A stretch of DNA of 46,888 bases from Acidobacteriota bacterium (GCA_004298115.1 SCRJ01000058.1:1-46888), one strand, 5' to 3'. Numbered from the stretch's first letter, positions 25,815 through 35,511 are shown. The notes: generated from the letters alone by a model not told the origin. A program made the numbers and translations.

Positions 25815-26900
25815 ATGAAGCCGATTAGCCAGATGGAACCCTGGATTGGCCTCGAAGAGAGGCAGGCGATCGTCCAATATCTCGACTCGGGGGGATGGCT
25901 CACCGAATTTCATAAGACGCGAGAGTTCGAGGAGCGGATTGCCGAGTTTGTTGGTAGCCGTTACTCGGTCGTCGTAAGCAACGGCACCGTCAGCCTCGCC
26001 GTCGCCCTCATGGCGCTAGGGGTCGGTGAGGGTGACGAGGTCATTGTTCCCGACTTCACGATGCTGGCCTCGGCTACCTCGGTAATGCTGGCCGGCGCTC
26101 GCCCGGTCTTTGTGGATGTGGAACGTCACAGCTACTGTTTGGACCTCGATCTCGCCGAAGCAGCAATAACTGCGAAGACACGTGCCCTGATGGTCGTCAG
26201 CATGAACGGTCGCAGTCCTGACATGACGAGGGCGGTGGAATTGTGTACGCGGCGGGGTCTCTACCTGATCGAAGATGCTGCCCAGTCCCTCGGCTCGCGG
26301 TTCAGTGACAAGCAGCTCGGGACGTGGGGCCACATCGGCAGCTTCTCCTTCAGTGCGCCGAAGATCATCACAACCGGGCAGGGCGGCGCATTGGTGACCG
26401 ACGATCCCGTGCTGGACGCAAAGATGAGGAAGATCAAGGACTTTGGGAGGCGCCGGGCCGGCGAAGACTTCTATGAGACCCGGGGTTTCAATTTCAAGTT
26501 CACCGATCTGCAGGCGGTCATTGGTCTGGAGCAGATGAAGAAACTCGCGTGGCGAGTACGGCGGAAGAAGGAGATGTACAAGACCTATCAGACGGAACTT
26601 GCGGGAGCCGACGAGGTGACGTTCCTTCCCACTGACCTCGAGCACGTTACGCCATGGTTCGTCGATATCCTTGTCTCGGATCCCGCAGGCTTGCGCGAGC
26701 ACTTGAAAGGCTGCCAAATCGGCAGTCGGCCGGTCTACCCCGCTTTGCATAGTCAGCCCGCGTTTGGCCTGGTCGGCAGGTTCCCGAACAGCGAATTTGT
26801 TGCACGGCACGGACTATGGCTACCGTCTTCATCATTCCTATCGGATGAAGACATTAGGTTCGTCTGCCAGGCAATACGTACATATTTCGGTAGGAATTGA
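25815..26900 (+). CDS. DegT/DnrJ/EryC1 sugar aminotransferase, possible GDP-perosamine synthase
   Basis: A 361-residue PLP enzyme. SNGTVSLAVALMALGVGEGDEV, Asp154 (IEDAAQSLGS) and Lys183 in SFSAPKIITTGQGG form the cofactor site. RGFNFKFTDLQAVIGLEQMKKL is the usual dimer and substrate region. Following gmd, the likely substrate is GDP-4-keto-6-deoxymannose, giving GDP-perosamine. The family also contains other nucleotide-sugar aminotransferases, so the product is inferred. ATG 25815 is the clear start, since upstream sequence in frame has no domain. Confidence 0.88.
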   Translation: MKPISQMEPWIGLEERQAIVQYLDSGGWLTEFHKTREFEERIAEFVGSRYSVVVSNGTVSLAVALMALGVGEGDEVIVPDFTMLASATSVMLAGARPVFVDVERHSYCLDLDLAEAAITAKTRALMVVSMNGRSPDMTRAVELCTRRGLYLIEDAAQSLGSRFSDKQLGTWGHIGSFSFSAPKIITTGQGGALVTDDPVLDAKMRKIKDFGRRRAGEDFYETRGFNFKFTDLQAVIGLEQMKKLAWRVRRKKEMYKTYQTELAGADEVTFLPTDLEHVTPWFVDILVSDPAGLREHLKGCQIGSRPVYPALHSQPAFGLVGRFPNSEFVARHGLWLPSSSFLSDEDIRFVCQAIRTYFGRN

Positions 26901-26909
26901 GGCGCTGCG

Positions 26910-28142
26910 ATGGCTGCGGAGTATAGGTTCCGTTCAGCGGAAGAGCAGGACGCGGAGCGGATTGCGGCATTCAACGAGCGGATTTTCCGCCCCAGTGTTG
27001 GCGTGTGGGCGAGGGATTTGCTTAGCAGCAAGTCCCCCAGGCTCGCACCGGGCGATTTCTCGCTGGTTGAGGATGCCAGTTCGGGCGAAATCGTTTCGTC
27101 TCTGTGCTGCATCGAGCAGCATTGGGAGTTGGAAGGGGTCACAATCCCAGTTGGGCAGATCGAGCTGGTGGGTACCGATGAACGGCATCGGGGACATGGG
27201 CTCCTGCGGGAACAGATGAGGTGGTTTGACAAGAGGCTCCTAGAGAAGGGCTGCGTATTGGCTTGCGTCCAAGGGATTCCCGCCTTCTATCAGCGGATGG
27301 GGTATCACGCGGCGGTTCCGCTGAAGGGCGGCATGCGTCTGGCGGTTGAGCAGATCCCTTCGAAGCCAAGAGGGTCGTCGGTTCGCCGTTGCACCCGCGC
27401 GGACCTTGTAGAGCTTGCCGACCTCTATGAGAAGTCAACACGGTGGCTCGCGGTGCGGTCCCTGCGCAACGCCCGGCTGTGGGAATACCAGGAAGGCCAG
27501 AACAGCAAGTCGGAGCATGCCTACGATACATACGTCATCGAGAGATCTGGCCATGCAACTGGCTATGCGCGGTTCGGGCGGCAGACCCGATCGAACGCGG
27601 TCGTGCTGAGAGAGTTGGCAGTCAGCTCGGAGGATGACGTCATCGCGGCCTTGGGCTGCGGGCGCAAACTCGCGTCAGAGCGGGGATGCAACGCCGTGAT
27701 TATGCAGTTGCCTTCGGGCCATGGCGCATTTGACCTTGTCCGCCACTGGTCACCCGAGGTCATCCCACCGTTTGCGTGGATGGTGCGAATCCCGGATTGG
27801 TACGCCTTCTTCACGCTGTTGAAACCGGTGCTCGATCGCCGCGTTGGCCGATCCCTTTTGGCGGGATTCTCGGGCGAGGTTCGGATATTGCTGGATGACC
27901 GGCAGGTAACGCAGTGCCTCACGTTCAGGCGGGGGCGCCTCACGGATGCGGGGAACTGCGGTAAGCCCGATAAATGGTGCTTGAGGGTGACAGAGCCAAT
28001 CCTCGTCAAGCTCACCCTCGGCTACCGGAGCAGGGAGGCACTTGAGGACTGGTTTGTCGAGATGCAGAGCCAGGCGGCGCACCGGTATCTCATTGATACT
28101 CTGTTTCCGCAGCTGAGGGCCTTTGTCTACGAGACGTATTGA
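26910..28142 (+). CDS. GNAT acyltransferase with Eis-like architecture
   Basis: A 410-residue protein. Residues about 1-150 are a GNAT domain with the acetyl-CoA loop GTDERHRGHGLLREQM (about 89-104) and IPAFYQRMGYHAA. A second GNAT-like part covers about 150-290. The C-terminal ~110 residues (SLLAGFSGEVRILLDD onward) resemble the SCP2-like domain of Eis. The ATG is 10 bp after the aminotransferase stop, so they are cotranscribed. N-acylation of the amino sugar made by the preceding gene is the simplest reading. It would be an unusual choice, because perosamine N-acetyltransferases are normally hexapeptide-repeat proteins. Confidence 0.8.
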   Translation: MAAEYRFRSAEEQDAERIAAFNERIFRPSVGVWARDLLSSKSPRLAPGDFSLVEDASSGEIVSSLCCIEQHWELEGVTIPVGQIELVGTDERHRGHGLLREQMRWFDKRLLEKGCVLACVQGIPAFYQRMGYHAAVPLKGGMRLAVEQIPSKPRGSSVRRCTRADLVELADLYEKSTRWLAVRSLRNARLWEYQEGQNSKSEHAYDTYVIERSGHATGYARFGRQTRSNAVVLRELAVSSEDDVIAALGCGRKLASERGCNAVIMQLPSGHGAFDLVRHWSPEVIPPFAWMVRIPDWYAFFTLLKPVLDRRVGRSLLAGFSGEVRILLDDRQVTQCLTFRRGRLTDAGNCGKPDKWCLRVTEPILVKLTLGYRSREALEDWFVEMQSQAAHRYLIDTLFPQLRAFVYETY

Positions 28143-28211
28143 GGTGGTGCGCGGATGACCCAAGTGGCCAGAGGGCAGAAGTCGTGAGACCTAGACGGGG
28201 CTGCGGAAGCG

Positions 28212-29012
28212 ATGGTTGAGGGAATCCCGTTTGTGGTGGTATCATGCGATGCCTATCGGGACGTGTGGTTGCCTTTCTTCCACTGTTTCTTTAAGTACTG
28301 GCCCGACTGCCCTTTGCCTGTCTATCTAGGATCGAATGAGAGGACGTTTGTCGATCCGCGAGTGCGGCCACTAATGGTTGGTGTAGACGGTGGTTTTGGC
28401 GCGAACACCTTGGCAATCCTAACGCGCCTGAAGTCCGAGTGGCTCGTGACCTGTAATGAAGACATTTTGCTTGATCGCCGGCTTGACACGCAACTCGTAA
28501 TTGGAATCATTGAGCGGGGTTTGCGGGCGAACGCTGGTTGCCTGAAGCTAATCACCACCCCGCCGATGGCGGCGGTTCGAGAGCGAAATGATCTCGTCGG
28601 GGAGGTCCCAGCGGGCAGCCCGTATCGAGTATCTTTTAGCCTCAACCTTTGGCGCAAAGAGGTCCTTCTGGCGTTGTTGAGGCAGACTGAATCTGCGTGG
28701 GACTTCGAAAGGCGCGGCAACCGCCGGGCGGACCAGATGAAGGAATCCTTCCTTGCCCTGGATTGGCGCCTAGCGAGGAATCCGCCGATCCCGTTCGTGC
28801 ATGGCATCATCAAGGGGCGGTGGACATCGGCTGCGGTGCGGTTACTCAAGCGTGAGGGGCTTGTGGAGTGTTTGAAGGGGCGCCCGCGCCAGGCGCTGTC
28901 GTCGGGGGTCTATGCGTCGTTGTATGTTCGCCTCTTCCGACTTCGGTGGGTTTGGGAAGTCAGGCGGCAGTGCGAAGGGGTGCTTAGGGCTGCCAAGGGA
29001 CAGGCGGCGTAG
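28212..29012 (+). CDS. putative glycosyltransferase of an uncharacterised family
   Basis: A 266-residue soluble protein. It starts IPFVVVSCDAYRDVWLPFF, which looks like a GT-A nucleotide-binding strand. LKSEWLVTCNEDILL (about 77-91) could be the metal-binding acidic motif. YRVSFSLNLWRKEVLLALL followed by ESAWDFERRG recalls a group of uncharacterised polysaccharide-locus transferases. No named family can be assigned with certainty. The C-terminus is basic. It lies 69 bp after the Eis-like gene. Confidence 0.65.
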   Translation: MVEGIPFVVVSCDAYRDVWLPFFHCFFKYWPDCPLPVYLGSNERTFVDPRVRPLMVGVDGGFGANTLAILTRLKSEWLVTCNEDILLDRRLDTQLVIGIIERGLRANAGCLKLITTPPMAAVRERNDLVGEVPAGSPYRVSFSLNLWRKEVLLALLRQTESAWDFERRGNRRADQMKESFLALDWRLARNPPIPFVHGIIKGRWTSAAVRLLKREGLVECLKGRPRQALSSGVYASLYVRLFRLRWVWEVRRQCEGVLRAAKGQAA

Positions 29013-29417
29013 CCCCGAACGAGGGGATTGGCGCGTTTGGTCTTCCGACGGGCTGCGGGATGTTGGGTGGGCCTGGCGGCTGGCGCGTGGGCGGTTGTGG
29101 TTGCGATACCGAGTGCAATGCGTGGGGCCTTCGGTTCTATATGCTGGTCATCCGAAGTCGGTGATCCGGCCAGGCCCGGGCGTCGCCCGTTATGGGCAGA
29201 GGAGCGTTTGGTGGGCGTGACCCCTTCGCGACGGGCAGAAGCTGTCGCAGCACATCCGTCAAGGCATGGGGCGCTACGGGGAACCGCCCTGTTGCGAGTT
29301 GCGCGCGAGTCCGCCTCCGCTAAACGGGGGCGACCGGCCAGCCTCGGCAGCCGCGTGGGGGACCTTTCCGGGTGAAGGAGCGGGAACTGTGGGCGATTGT
29401 GATGGCGGTTGAGGGCG
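29013..29417. other. 405-bp intergenic region
   Basis: No supported gene, hairpin terminator or repeat was found between the two transferase genes. Confidence 0.4.
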
Positions 29418-30395
29418 ATGCAAGCGATCTTCTCAATCATAATTCCGGTATTTGATCCCTTTGATCGATCCGTGGCGTTGGGTGCGTTACAGCGAGCGTT
29501 GTCGGGCGCCCTGGGTCTGGTGGGTAGGCGCGAGGTGGTGATTGTCAATAACAGCCCCGCGCTGTCGTGTCCCAACCTAAGTCACTATCTCCGAACCGTC
29601 TGTGAATCTGCACCGGCAGACGTTAAGCTGGTCGAGGCCACGAAGAACCTCGGAACGGCCCGTGGTTTCAACCTGGGGCTGCGAGAGATCCGACCGGATA
29701 GTACGTTTGTTGTGTTCATGTCACAAGACTGCGATATCGTGGAAGAAGAAACCCTCCAGAAGGTCGAGTTGGCGCTGAGCGAATACCCAGAGATCGGTAT
29801 TGCGCATCCCTACAGTGTCTACGAGGACTCACGAGCGTTCAATGTTTCACGAAAGTACAGCACGTCAGCGTTTCTGAGGTTGGTACGTGGTAACGCCTCG
29901 CCAACAGTTGGCGATATTGGTGACGCGGAACTGAAACGGATTTGTGAGAGAGTGGGGCGACGGGCAGGTGTAACGTTGACGGCGAACTTTCCACTTACCT
30001 TTGCAGTGTTGCGGCGGGAGTTGCTCCAGGCCGTAGGTACATTCGACGACGGGATTGAGTTGGGTTGTCATGAGACAGATGATCTAGCGTACCGTGCCCG
30101 ACTTGGCCGGTTCGAGGTTGCGCGTCTCAATGGCGTCTTTGTTAACCACCGTCGGTTTCTCTTCAGGCACATTTGCGTAGGCGGAACGCCTCTGGCCGCA
30201 GCTTTGCCGCACCAAGATGCGCTGAAACAGTCAGGGGAATGGTGGCGCCGAAAGTGGGGGAGACCCTATACGGAGCTATATGCACGGTTGCGACTGGGCC
30301 CGACGTTCTTTTGGGCGTTGGCGCCCTACTTTGTGGCGAGACGGTTTGCAGGTCGTGTAAGGAGGGCATTCTTCTGGAAGCGGTGGGCCGCGTGA
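29418..30395 (+). CDS. glycosyltransferase family 2
   Basis: A 325-residue GT-A enzyme. FSIIIPVFDPFDRS is the first strand and loop, VVIVNNSPAL follows, and ATKNLGTARGFNLGL is the NLG motif of rhamnosyl-type GT2 enzymes. VVFMSQDCDIVEEETL carries the DxD metal site. LGCHETDDLAYRARLGRFEV matches the catalytic ED/ETD segment. ATG 29418 was preferred to TTG 29409. The C-terminal basic and aromatic stretch may contact the membrane. Acceptor and donor are unknown. Confidence 0.87.
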   Translation: MQAIFSIIIPVFDPFDRSVALGALQRALSGALGLVGRREVVIVNNSPALSCPNLSHYLRTVCESAPADVKLVEATKNLGTARGFNLGLREIRPDSTFVVFMSQDCDIVEEETLQKVELALSEYPEIGIAHPYSVYEDSRAFNVSRKYSTSAFLRLVRGNASPTVGDIGDAELKRICERVGRRAGVTLTANFPLTFAVLRRELLQAVGTFDDGIELGCHETDDLAYRARLGRFEVARLNGVFVNHRRFLFRHICVGGTPLAAALPHQDALKQSGEWWRRKWGRPYTELYARLRLGPTFFWALAPYFVARRFAGRVRRAFFWKRWAA

Positions 30396-30456
30396 GCGGC
30401 GTGGGAAGAGCCGTTTAGCATGCGGGCGCCGGAGAGGTCGGTCGCTGGGGTGGGTT

Positions 30457-31953
30457 GTGGGTAAGGAACGTGGCGGCCTCGTTCGTAACGTGGTGGAGTA
30501 CGCCCCCGCGACTGTGGTCCCGGCGGTACTTGTGCCCTTGAGCTCTGCAATCTTCACCCGAACATTTTCAGCTGCAGACTTCGGGCAGTACGCGCTCGTG
30601 CTGATAGTGGCCAATCTCCTGTCGATGATATCCAGTCAGTGGGTTCAGCAAGGAGTGAATCGGTATCTGCCCGGCGCGGCGGCGGAGGGCGAAGTCTCCG
30701 GATTGAAGCCTGCGATTGCGCGGTCGGTCGTTATTGCCGGCACACTTGGTTGCGTTGTTTCGGTGGGTTCGGCCATTGGCGTTGGCGCCCGATTGGGCGA
30801 CGGATGGCGCCCCCTGCTGCTCGCTGGGGTGGTTCTTGTCGTGGCGACGTCGGTCTTTACGCCACTCTTGGTGGTGCTTCAGGCGGAAATGCGATCTCGT
30901 GCGTTTACCGCCTATCGTGTGGGTAGCCTCCTCCTCGGTTTCGGGTTGTCGATTCTATTCGTCTTCGTGGTGAGGCGCGACATCGCAGGTTTGATCGTTG
31001 GCAATGCGCTTGGGATGCTGGTGCTTCTGTTCCCGCTGTGGCGCAGCACTGGGTTGGCTATAGGGCCTAGGACCCACGCCCTGGGTCGGTTGGCTGGTGA
31101 CAGGATTCGACAGATGGCGCGCTATGGCCTCCCGATGACATGGTGGTTTGTGGGAGTTGGAATCCTTTTCTTCTCGGATAGGTACCTTATCGAACGATTC
31201 CGCGGCGTCGGGGAGGTGGGCGTTTACTCAGCTGTCTATGTCTTGATGACTGGAGCGGTGAGCACAATGGCGACCCCGGTCATCCTCGCGGCGCACCCGG
31301 CGCTGATGGCGGCATGGAATGACCAGGACAAGGCGAAGGCTGCGCGGTGGCTTCGGACGATTCTCGAGCTCCTGCTAGTTGTCGGGGTTGTGATCGTGCT
31401 ATTTACCGGCCTGTTCGCCACCGATCTCGCCCGCCTGTTGCTTGGGCCGGAATTTCGGCGCGGTGCAGGTGTGATGGCCGTGCTGGTGGCCGCAGCTGTA
31501 ATGTGGCAAGTTGGGGGGTATGCCCACAAGCCGCTGGAGTTCGCGGGAAAGACGAAGCTGATGTCCATTCTGGTGATGGTTGTAGCGGCACTGGACATTG
31601 CAGCGAACGTCCTCTTCGTTCCCAGATTCGGCTATCCGGCGGCAGCTTGGGCGCTGCTTGGAGCCAGTACCCTCTATACGGCACTAGCGGCATGGGCTGG
31701 CCGACGCGTGTTGCCGTGGAAGGTACGGTTATGGATACCCATCCGCTTTGCTGTGGCCTCGGGGGCGAGCCTCTTGTTGGTTAGGTGGTTAAGGCTCCTC
31801 ATTGCCGCCTCCGAGGGTTACCTGACTGGGTTGGTGTTCTCGATTGCCTTGGCAACGGCATGTGCTTTTGTGTTGTTTGTCTTGCTTGTCAATACAACTC
31901 TGCCACCACTTCGCGGCGGTGTTGGCAAGACTGAGGCGACGGGAGGGGCGTAG
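30457..31953 (+). CDS. wzx: second polysaccharide flippase (Wzx/MOP family)
   Basis: A 498-residue protein with 12-14 membrane helices. The N-terminus VRNVVEYAPATVVPAVLVPL with IFTRTFSAADFGQYALVLIV is typical of oligosaccharide flippases. Conserved ARYGLPMTWWFVGVGILFFSDRYLIER (about 222-247) is a RfbX/Wzx landmark. It sits next to the polymerase gene, so this is probably the flippase paired with the Wzy system. GTG 30457 is the start. It is only distantly similar to the flippase at 10107. Confidence 0.87.
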   Translation: MGKERGGLVRNVVEYAPATVVPAVLVPLSSAIFTRTFSAADFGQYALVLIVANLLSMISSQWVQQGVNRYLPGAAAEGEVSGLKPAIARSVVIAGTLGCVVSVGSAIGVGARLGDGWRPLLLAGVVLVVATSVFTPLLVVLQAEMRSRAFTAYRVGSLLLGFGLSILFVFVVRRDIAGLIVGNALGMLVLLFPLWRSTGLAIGPRTHALGRLAGDRIRQMARYGLPMTWWFVGVGILFFSDRYLIERFRGVGEVGVYSAVYVLMTGAVSTMATPVILAAHPALMAAWNDQDKAKAARWLRTILELLLVVGVVIVLFTGLFATDLARLLLGPEFRRGAGVMAVLVAAAVMWQVGGYAHKPLEFAGKTKLMSILVMVVAALDIAANVLFVPRFGYPAAAWALLGASTLYTALAAWAGRRVLPWKVRLWIPIRFAVASGASLLLVRWLRLLIAASEGYLTGLVFSIALATACAFVLFVLLVNTTLPPLRGGVGKTEATGGA

Positions 31954-32078
31954 GTGCGGCTGCTGAGCCGAGCGGTGTTAGGAGTCTCGTTCGGGGGGCA
32001 GGTGGCATAGTGTCGGGGTTGCAAGAGGGTGGCCTGTGGTTGTGGTCGCGATGTAGACGTGGGGCTGGGCGGTAACCC

Positions 32079-33476
32079 GTGGCGCACAATACGTTTGGGA
32101 TTTCGTGTTGGTTCGTGATTACGTGGGTTGCGCTCGGCGCGGTCCTGGTCGGCCATGGCCTCATCAGGCGTCGGTGGTTGACCGGGCAGACTGCTTTTAC
32201 GGGGATGTGGTTTGCGAGCCTGACTCTGCTGTGGGACGTGCCGGCGAGCCAAGGCTATGTTTCTGCCGAGGCAGCGGCCCTGATCGTTCTGGCACACATG
32301 AGCTTTTTCGCGGGGAGCGCCGGGATGTCGTTGCTACGCCAACGGAGTCGGAGATCGGGGCCAGCAATTGCGGGTGCAGGCCGGCGGAGCGCGTTATCTC
32401 GCGTTTTCTGGTTGTTTCTCTTGGGTGGGCTCACGGGGGCGGTTCTGCTAAACATTACCTCGGGGGCGGCACGCGTGCACGATATCGGGCAGCTCGTACA
32501 GGTTCGTTCGGCGCTGGCGGAGGGTCAGGTCGTTACTCCCCTCTACCAGCGGGTGCTAGCCAATCTGCTATATCCAGCATCGCTCCTTGGTGCGGTGCTA
32601 TTCGTCGACTCCAAACGGCGCGTGCCTTCGTGGCCTCTTGTCCTTCTTCCGCTTTGTGGGTTGCTGCTGGCAAGCGCCTCGAACGGTGGCCGGGGAGCCA
32701 TTCTGATCGGCGGCCTACTGATCGGATGGTCGCTGATACTTGGCATGGCGGGTGCCAGTCGGCAGGACCGGGGACGGCGGCGGGGTAAGCGCGCTGGGTG
32801 GTCTCTGCTGGTTGCGCTCTGTGGCGCCGTGGTGGCATATTCGGCGTTGATTGCGATAACAAGGCCAGCCGCGGGAACAGCGTTTGGCTCGATTGAGGTG
32901 TATTTCACGGGGCCGATCCCTGCGCTCGGCGAGTGGTTGAAGAGTTTCGGGCCTGTTGACTGGGTGAGATTTGACCTGAAGGACTTGGCGATTTCCCGGG
33001 AGTTGTTAGGTCTTGTGGGCGTCGTGGTCGAGCGGACCATAGACCGAACCTTCGTCTTGATACCGCATCCGTTCAACGTCTATACGGACCTGGCGGAACA
33101 TGCTCAGGACTTTGGCGTGCTGGGGGCACTCACTGTCTCTCTGCTTCTTGGTGCAGCGTCTGCCGAATTGGAACGGAAGCACCTCTCGGCTGGAGTTTTG
33201 GCTTTGCGTTCGTGTGTATACACGTACCTCAGTTTCTCCCTTTTTGCGGATTTGGCATTCTTGGCGATTGGGTGGTGGATTGCCCTGTTTGTGTCAGTAG
33301 CGTTGTTGTCGCCGTTGGCTCGACTCCAACTGCAGAGCGGTCTTAAGAACGCCACCAGGGAGCCTGCGCGGAGGCAATGTTCGGCCTTTGGGAAGACGAG
33401 GGCCTCCGAAGGTGGCGAGTCCCAACCTATCGCTGGCGCAGTTTTCTGGGGCGGGTCGAGTCAGAGAGGTCTCTAA
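32079..33476 (+). CDS. wzy: O-antigen polymerase-like membrane protein (Wzy)
   Basis: A 465-residue protein with about 10-12 hydrophobic segments. A long hydrophilic loop (about 255-345) contains FTGPIPALGEWLKSF and a segment ending HPFNVYTDLAEHAQDFGVLGAL, the layout of the EpsG/Wzy oligosaccharide-repeat polymerases. Sequence identity within this group is always low, so the call rests on topology and location between a flippase and glycosyltransferases. The Arg/Ser-rich C-terminal 40 residues lack membrane character. GTG 32079 is the start. Confidence 0.72.
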   Translation: MAHNTFGISCWFVITWVALGAVLVGHGLIRRRWLTGQTAFTGMWFASLTLLWDVPASQGYVSAEAAALIVLAHMSFFAGSAGMSLLRQRSRRSGPAIAGAGRRSALSRVFWLFLLGGLTGAVLLNITSGAARVHDIGQLVQVRSALAEGQVVTPLYQRVLANLLYPASLLGAVLFVDSKRRVPSWPLVLLPLCGLLLASASNGGRGAILIGGLLIGWSLILGMAGASRQDRGRRRGKRAGWSLLVALCGAVVAYSALIAITRPAAGTAFGSIEVYFTGPIPALGEWLKSFGPVDWVRFDLKDLAISRELLGLVGVVVERTIDRTFVLIPHPFNVYTDLAEHAQDFGVLGALTVSLLLGAASAELERKHLSAGVLALRSCVYTYLSFSLFADLAFLAIGWWIALFVSVALLSPLARLQLQSGLKNATREPARRQCSAFGKTRASEGGESQPIAGAVFWGGSSQRGL

Positions 33477-33556
33477 TAATGGGTGGACCCAACGGGCAGG
33501 GGGAGTAGGGTGCAGGGGCGAGCGTGTGCAGGTCAGATCGGGCGAGGGGTGAGGGG

Positions 33557-34831
33557 TTGAGAATCTATCTAGTTGACCCTCACGACACTCTTCCTGGAGA
33601 GCTGTGGGGCAACAGCCGGGCGGTCTTACTGGCTGAGTACCTGTCCAGAGCGGGCCATACGGTTGTGTGGTGGGCTTCAGCGTTCTCGCACAACTCCAAG
33701 ACCTTTCGGGCGACGGACTGGGAGGACCGCCGGGTCTCCGCGGGCCTGACTGTCAGGATCGTGCCGGTCCCAGGATATTCGAGGCATGTCAGCTTGGCGC
33801 GTCTTTGGTCACTGTGGCTGTTCGGCTGGCGGACGTACCGGAGAGCAATCAGGGATTCAATTAGGCCGGACTGCATTGTTCTGACGCTGCCCGCGCCTGG
33901 GAGTGATCTCTTGATTTCCGGGCTGGCGCGGCGGCTCGGCATTCCGCTTGTTACGGATCTTCGCGACCTTTGGCCGGAACTGTTTGTTGCTGTATTGCCA
34001 ACGCTCCTGAGACCTGCAGCGGGAATCCTGGCTGCTCCAATCCTCTGGTGCCGTCGGGTCGCCATGCGGCGAGCCGATGGTCTTGTGGCAGTCTCGCAGA
34101 CCTACCTTCAAGTGGCACGGACCGAAGCTCAACGCCCTTCGAATGACGTTATGGTGAAGTGTATCCCATGGGGGCCAACGTTCTCCTCGGGAAGCTGCGA
34201 CGGTCGAGCTGCCGAGTTCTCGAGGATGGATAGCGGAGGAGTCGTGAAGGAGCCGGGAGAGATATGGGCCATCTATGCTGGCACCCTCGGCGAGCAATAC
34301 GACATCCCAACACTTCTTGAAGCCGCTAGGATATTGGCTAGGACGGGAAACGAAGCAGGGATCCGGATTGTTGTGGCGGGCGATGGCCCGATGCGGCAGC
34401 TAGTGGAAGAGTTCACCGGTTGTGACGGCTATGAGGTTCTCCGTTACGTTGGTCGCGTGGATCCTAAGTGCCTGGCAGGGTACTATGGCCTGGCGGATAT
34501 TGGCATCTGTCCTTACTCTGCGGATTCGACCGTCTCCTTGCCAATTAAGGCATTCGATTGCTTTGCAGCAGGGATACCTGTAGTTAGTTCTCTTCGAGGG
34601 GAACTGGAGAGGCTGTTGAGAGAGGAGAGGGCTGGTTTGCAGTATGAGGCAGGCAATCCGAAGTCGCTTGCGGCTGCGATTAGAGTGCTGGCAGGGGATA
34701 AGGCCAAGCGGGAAGAGGCTGGAAGGAACTCGCTGAAGGTTGGAGAGCGGTTTCGGAGCGACGCTCTCTATTCGACGTTTGTGGAGCTGATTGAAGCTGT
34801 CGCTTGTACCCGGCCAAACTCGCGGGGGTAG
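33557..34831 (+). CDS. glycosyltransferase family 4
   Basis: A 424-residue GT-B enzyme. RIYLVDPHDTLPGELWGNSR opens the protein, and VTDLRDLWPELF is the conserved 'D.RDLWP' segment. AIYAGTLGEQYDIPTLLEAA begins the donor domain. Donor contacts are in SLPIKAFDCFAAGIPVV, replacing the classical E-x7-E, as in WbuB-like enzymes. TTG 33557 was chosen because gaggggtgagggg lies just upstream and the product matches family N-termini; GTG 33524 would add 11 unconserved residues. It is followed immediately by the phosphoglycosyl transferase gene. Confidence 0.88.
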   Translation: MRIYLVDPHDTLPGELWGNSRAVLLAEYLSRAGHTVVWWASAFSHNSKTFRATDWEDRRVSAGLTVRIVPVPGYSRHVSLARLWSLWLFGWRTYRRAIRDSIRPDCIVLTLPAPGSDLLISGLARRLGIPLVTDLRDLWPELFVAVLPTLLRPAAGILAAPILWCRRVAMRRADGLVAVSQTYLQVARTEAQRPSNDVMVKCIPWGPTFSSGSCDGRAAEFSRMDSGGVVKEPGEIWAIYAGTLGEQYDIPTLLEAARILARTGNEAGIRIVVAGDGPMRQLVEEFTGCDGYEVLRYVGRVDPKCLAGYYGLADIGICPYSADSTVSLPIKAFDCFAAGIPVVSSLRGELERLLREERAGLQYEAGNPKSLAAAIRVLAGDKAKREEAGRNSLKVGERFRSDALYSTFVELIEAVACTRPNSRG

Positions 34832-34848
34832 TGGTGGAAGCCGCGTGG

Positions 34849-35511
34849 ATGAGGAGTGGGGTGGGGACGGTGAACCGGCGACCGGTGCGGCATTGGTGGA
34901 AGAGGGTGGTGGATGTGAGTCTCGCTGCCCTTCTTCTCGTCCTTGTTTTTCCGCTGATTGCGATGTTGGCGGCTGTGGTGTGGATCGTGACGCGGGGACC
35001 CGTGCTGTATGTGCAGCGGCGGCCGGGCCTCGGCGGGAGGCCCTTCAGGCTGTACAAGTTTCGAACGATGAGTGACGCACTGAATGAGCGCGGTGAAGTC
35101 CGCTGTGACGCCGAGCGCCTCACGCGATTCGGGCGGTGGCTGCGGTCGGCTAGTTTAGATGAGCTACCGTCGCTGTTCAACGTGTTGAGGGGAGACATGA
35201 GCCTGGTCGGGCCGCGGCCCCTGCTTATGCAGTACCTTGACCGATACACACCCGAGCAGGCGCGGCGACACGAGGTGCGGCCGGGGATCACGGGGTGGGC
35301 CCAGGTCAACGGGCGCAACGCCCTGACGTGGGAGGAAAAGTTCAAGCTAGACGTTTGGTACGTGGACCACTGTTCGTTCTGGCTTGACGTGAAGATCCTT
35401 CGGATGACAGTTGGGAAGGTAGTAAGGCGTGAAGGCATCAGCGCCGCAGGCCACGTAACGATGCCGGAGTTCATGGGTACCGCTGACTCATTCCGAGAGA
35501 CCGACTGTTAA
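34849..35511 (+). CDS. PglC/WcaJ-type phosphoglycosyl transferase (initiating enzyme)
   Basis: A 220-residue monotopic sugar-1-phosphate transferase. HWWKRVVDVSLAALLLVLVFPLI gives the re-entrant membrane helix. RPGLGGRPFRLYKFRTM, the catalytic Asp-Glu dyad in SLDELPSLFNVLRGDMSLVG, GPRPLL and GITGWAQVNGRNALTWEEKF are all intact. It loads a nucleotide sugar onto undecaprenyl phosphate. The small size and the nearby PglF- and PglE-like genes suggest a di-N-acetylbacillosamine-like sugar as substrate. GTG 34831, overlapping the previous stop (TAGTG), is an alternative start. Confidence 0.92.
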   Translation: MRSGVGTVNRRPVRHWWKRVVDVSLAALLLVLVFPLIAMLAAVVWIVTRGPVLYVQRRPGLGGRPFRLYKFRTMSDALNERGEVRCDAERLTRFGRWLRSASLDELPSLFNVLRGDMSLVGPRPLLMQYLDRYTPEQARRHEVRPGITGWAQVNGRNALTWEEKFKLDVWYVDHCSFWLDVKILRMTVGKVVRREGISAAGHVTMPEFMGTADSFRETDC

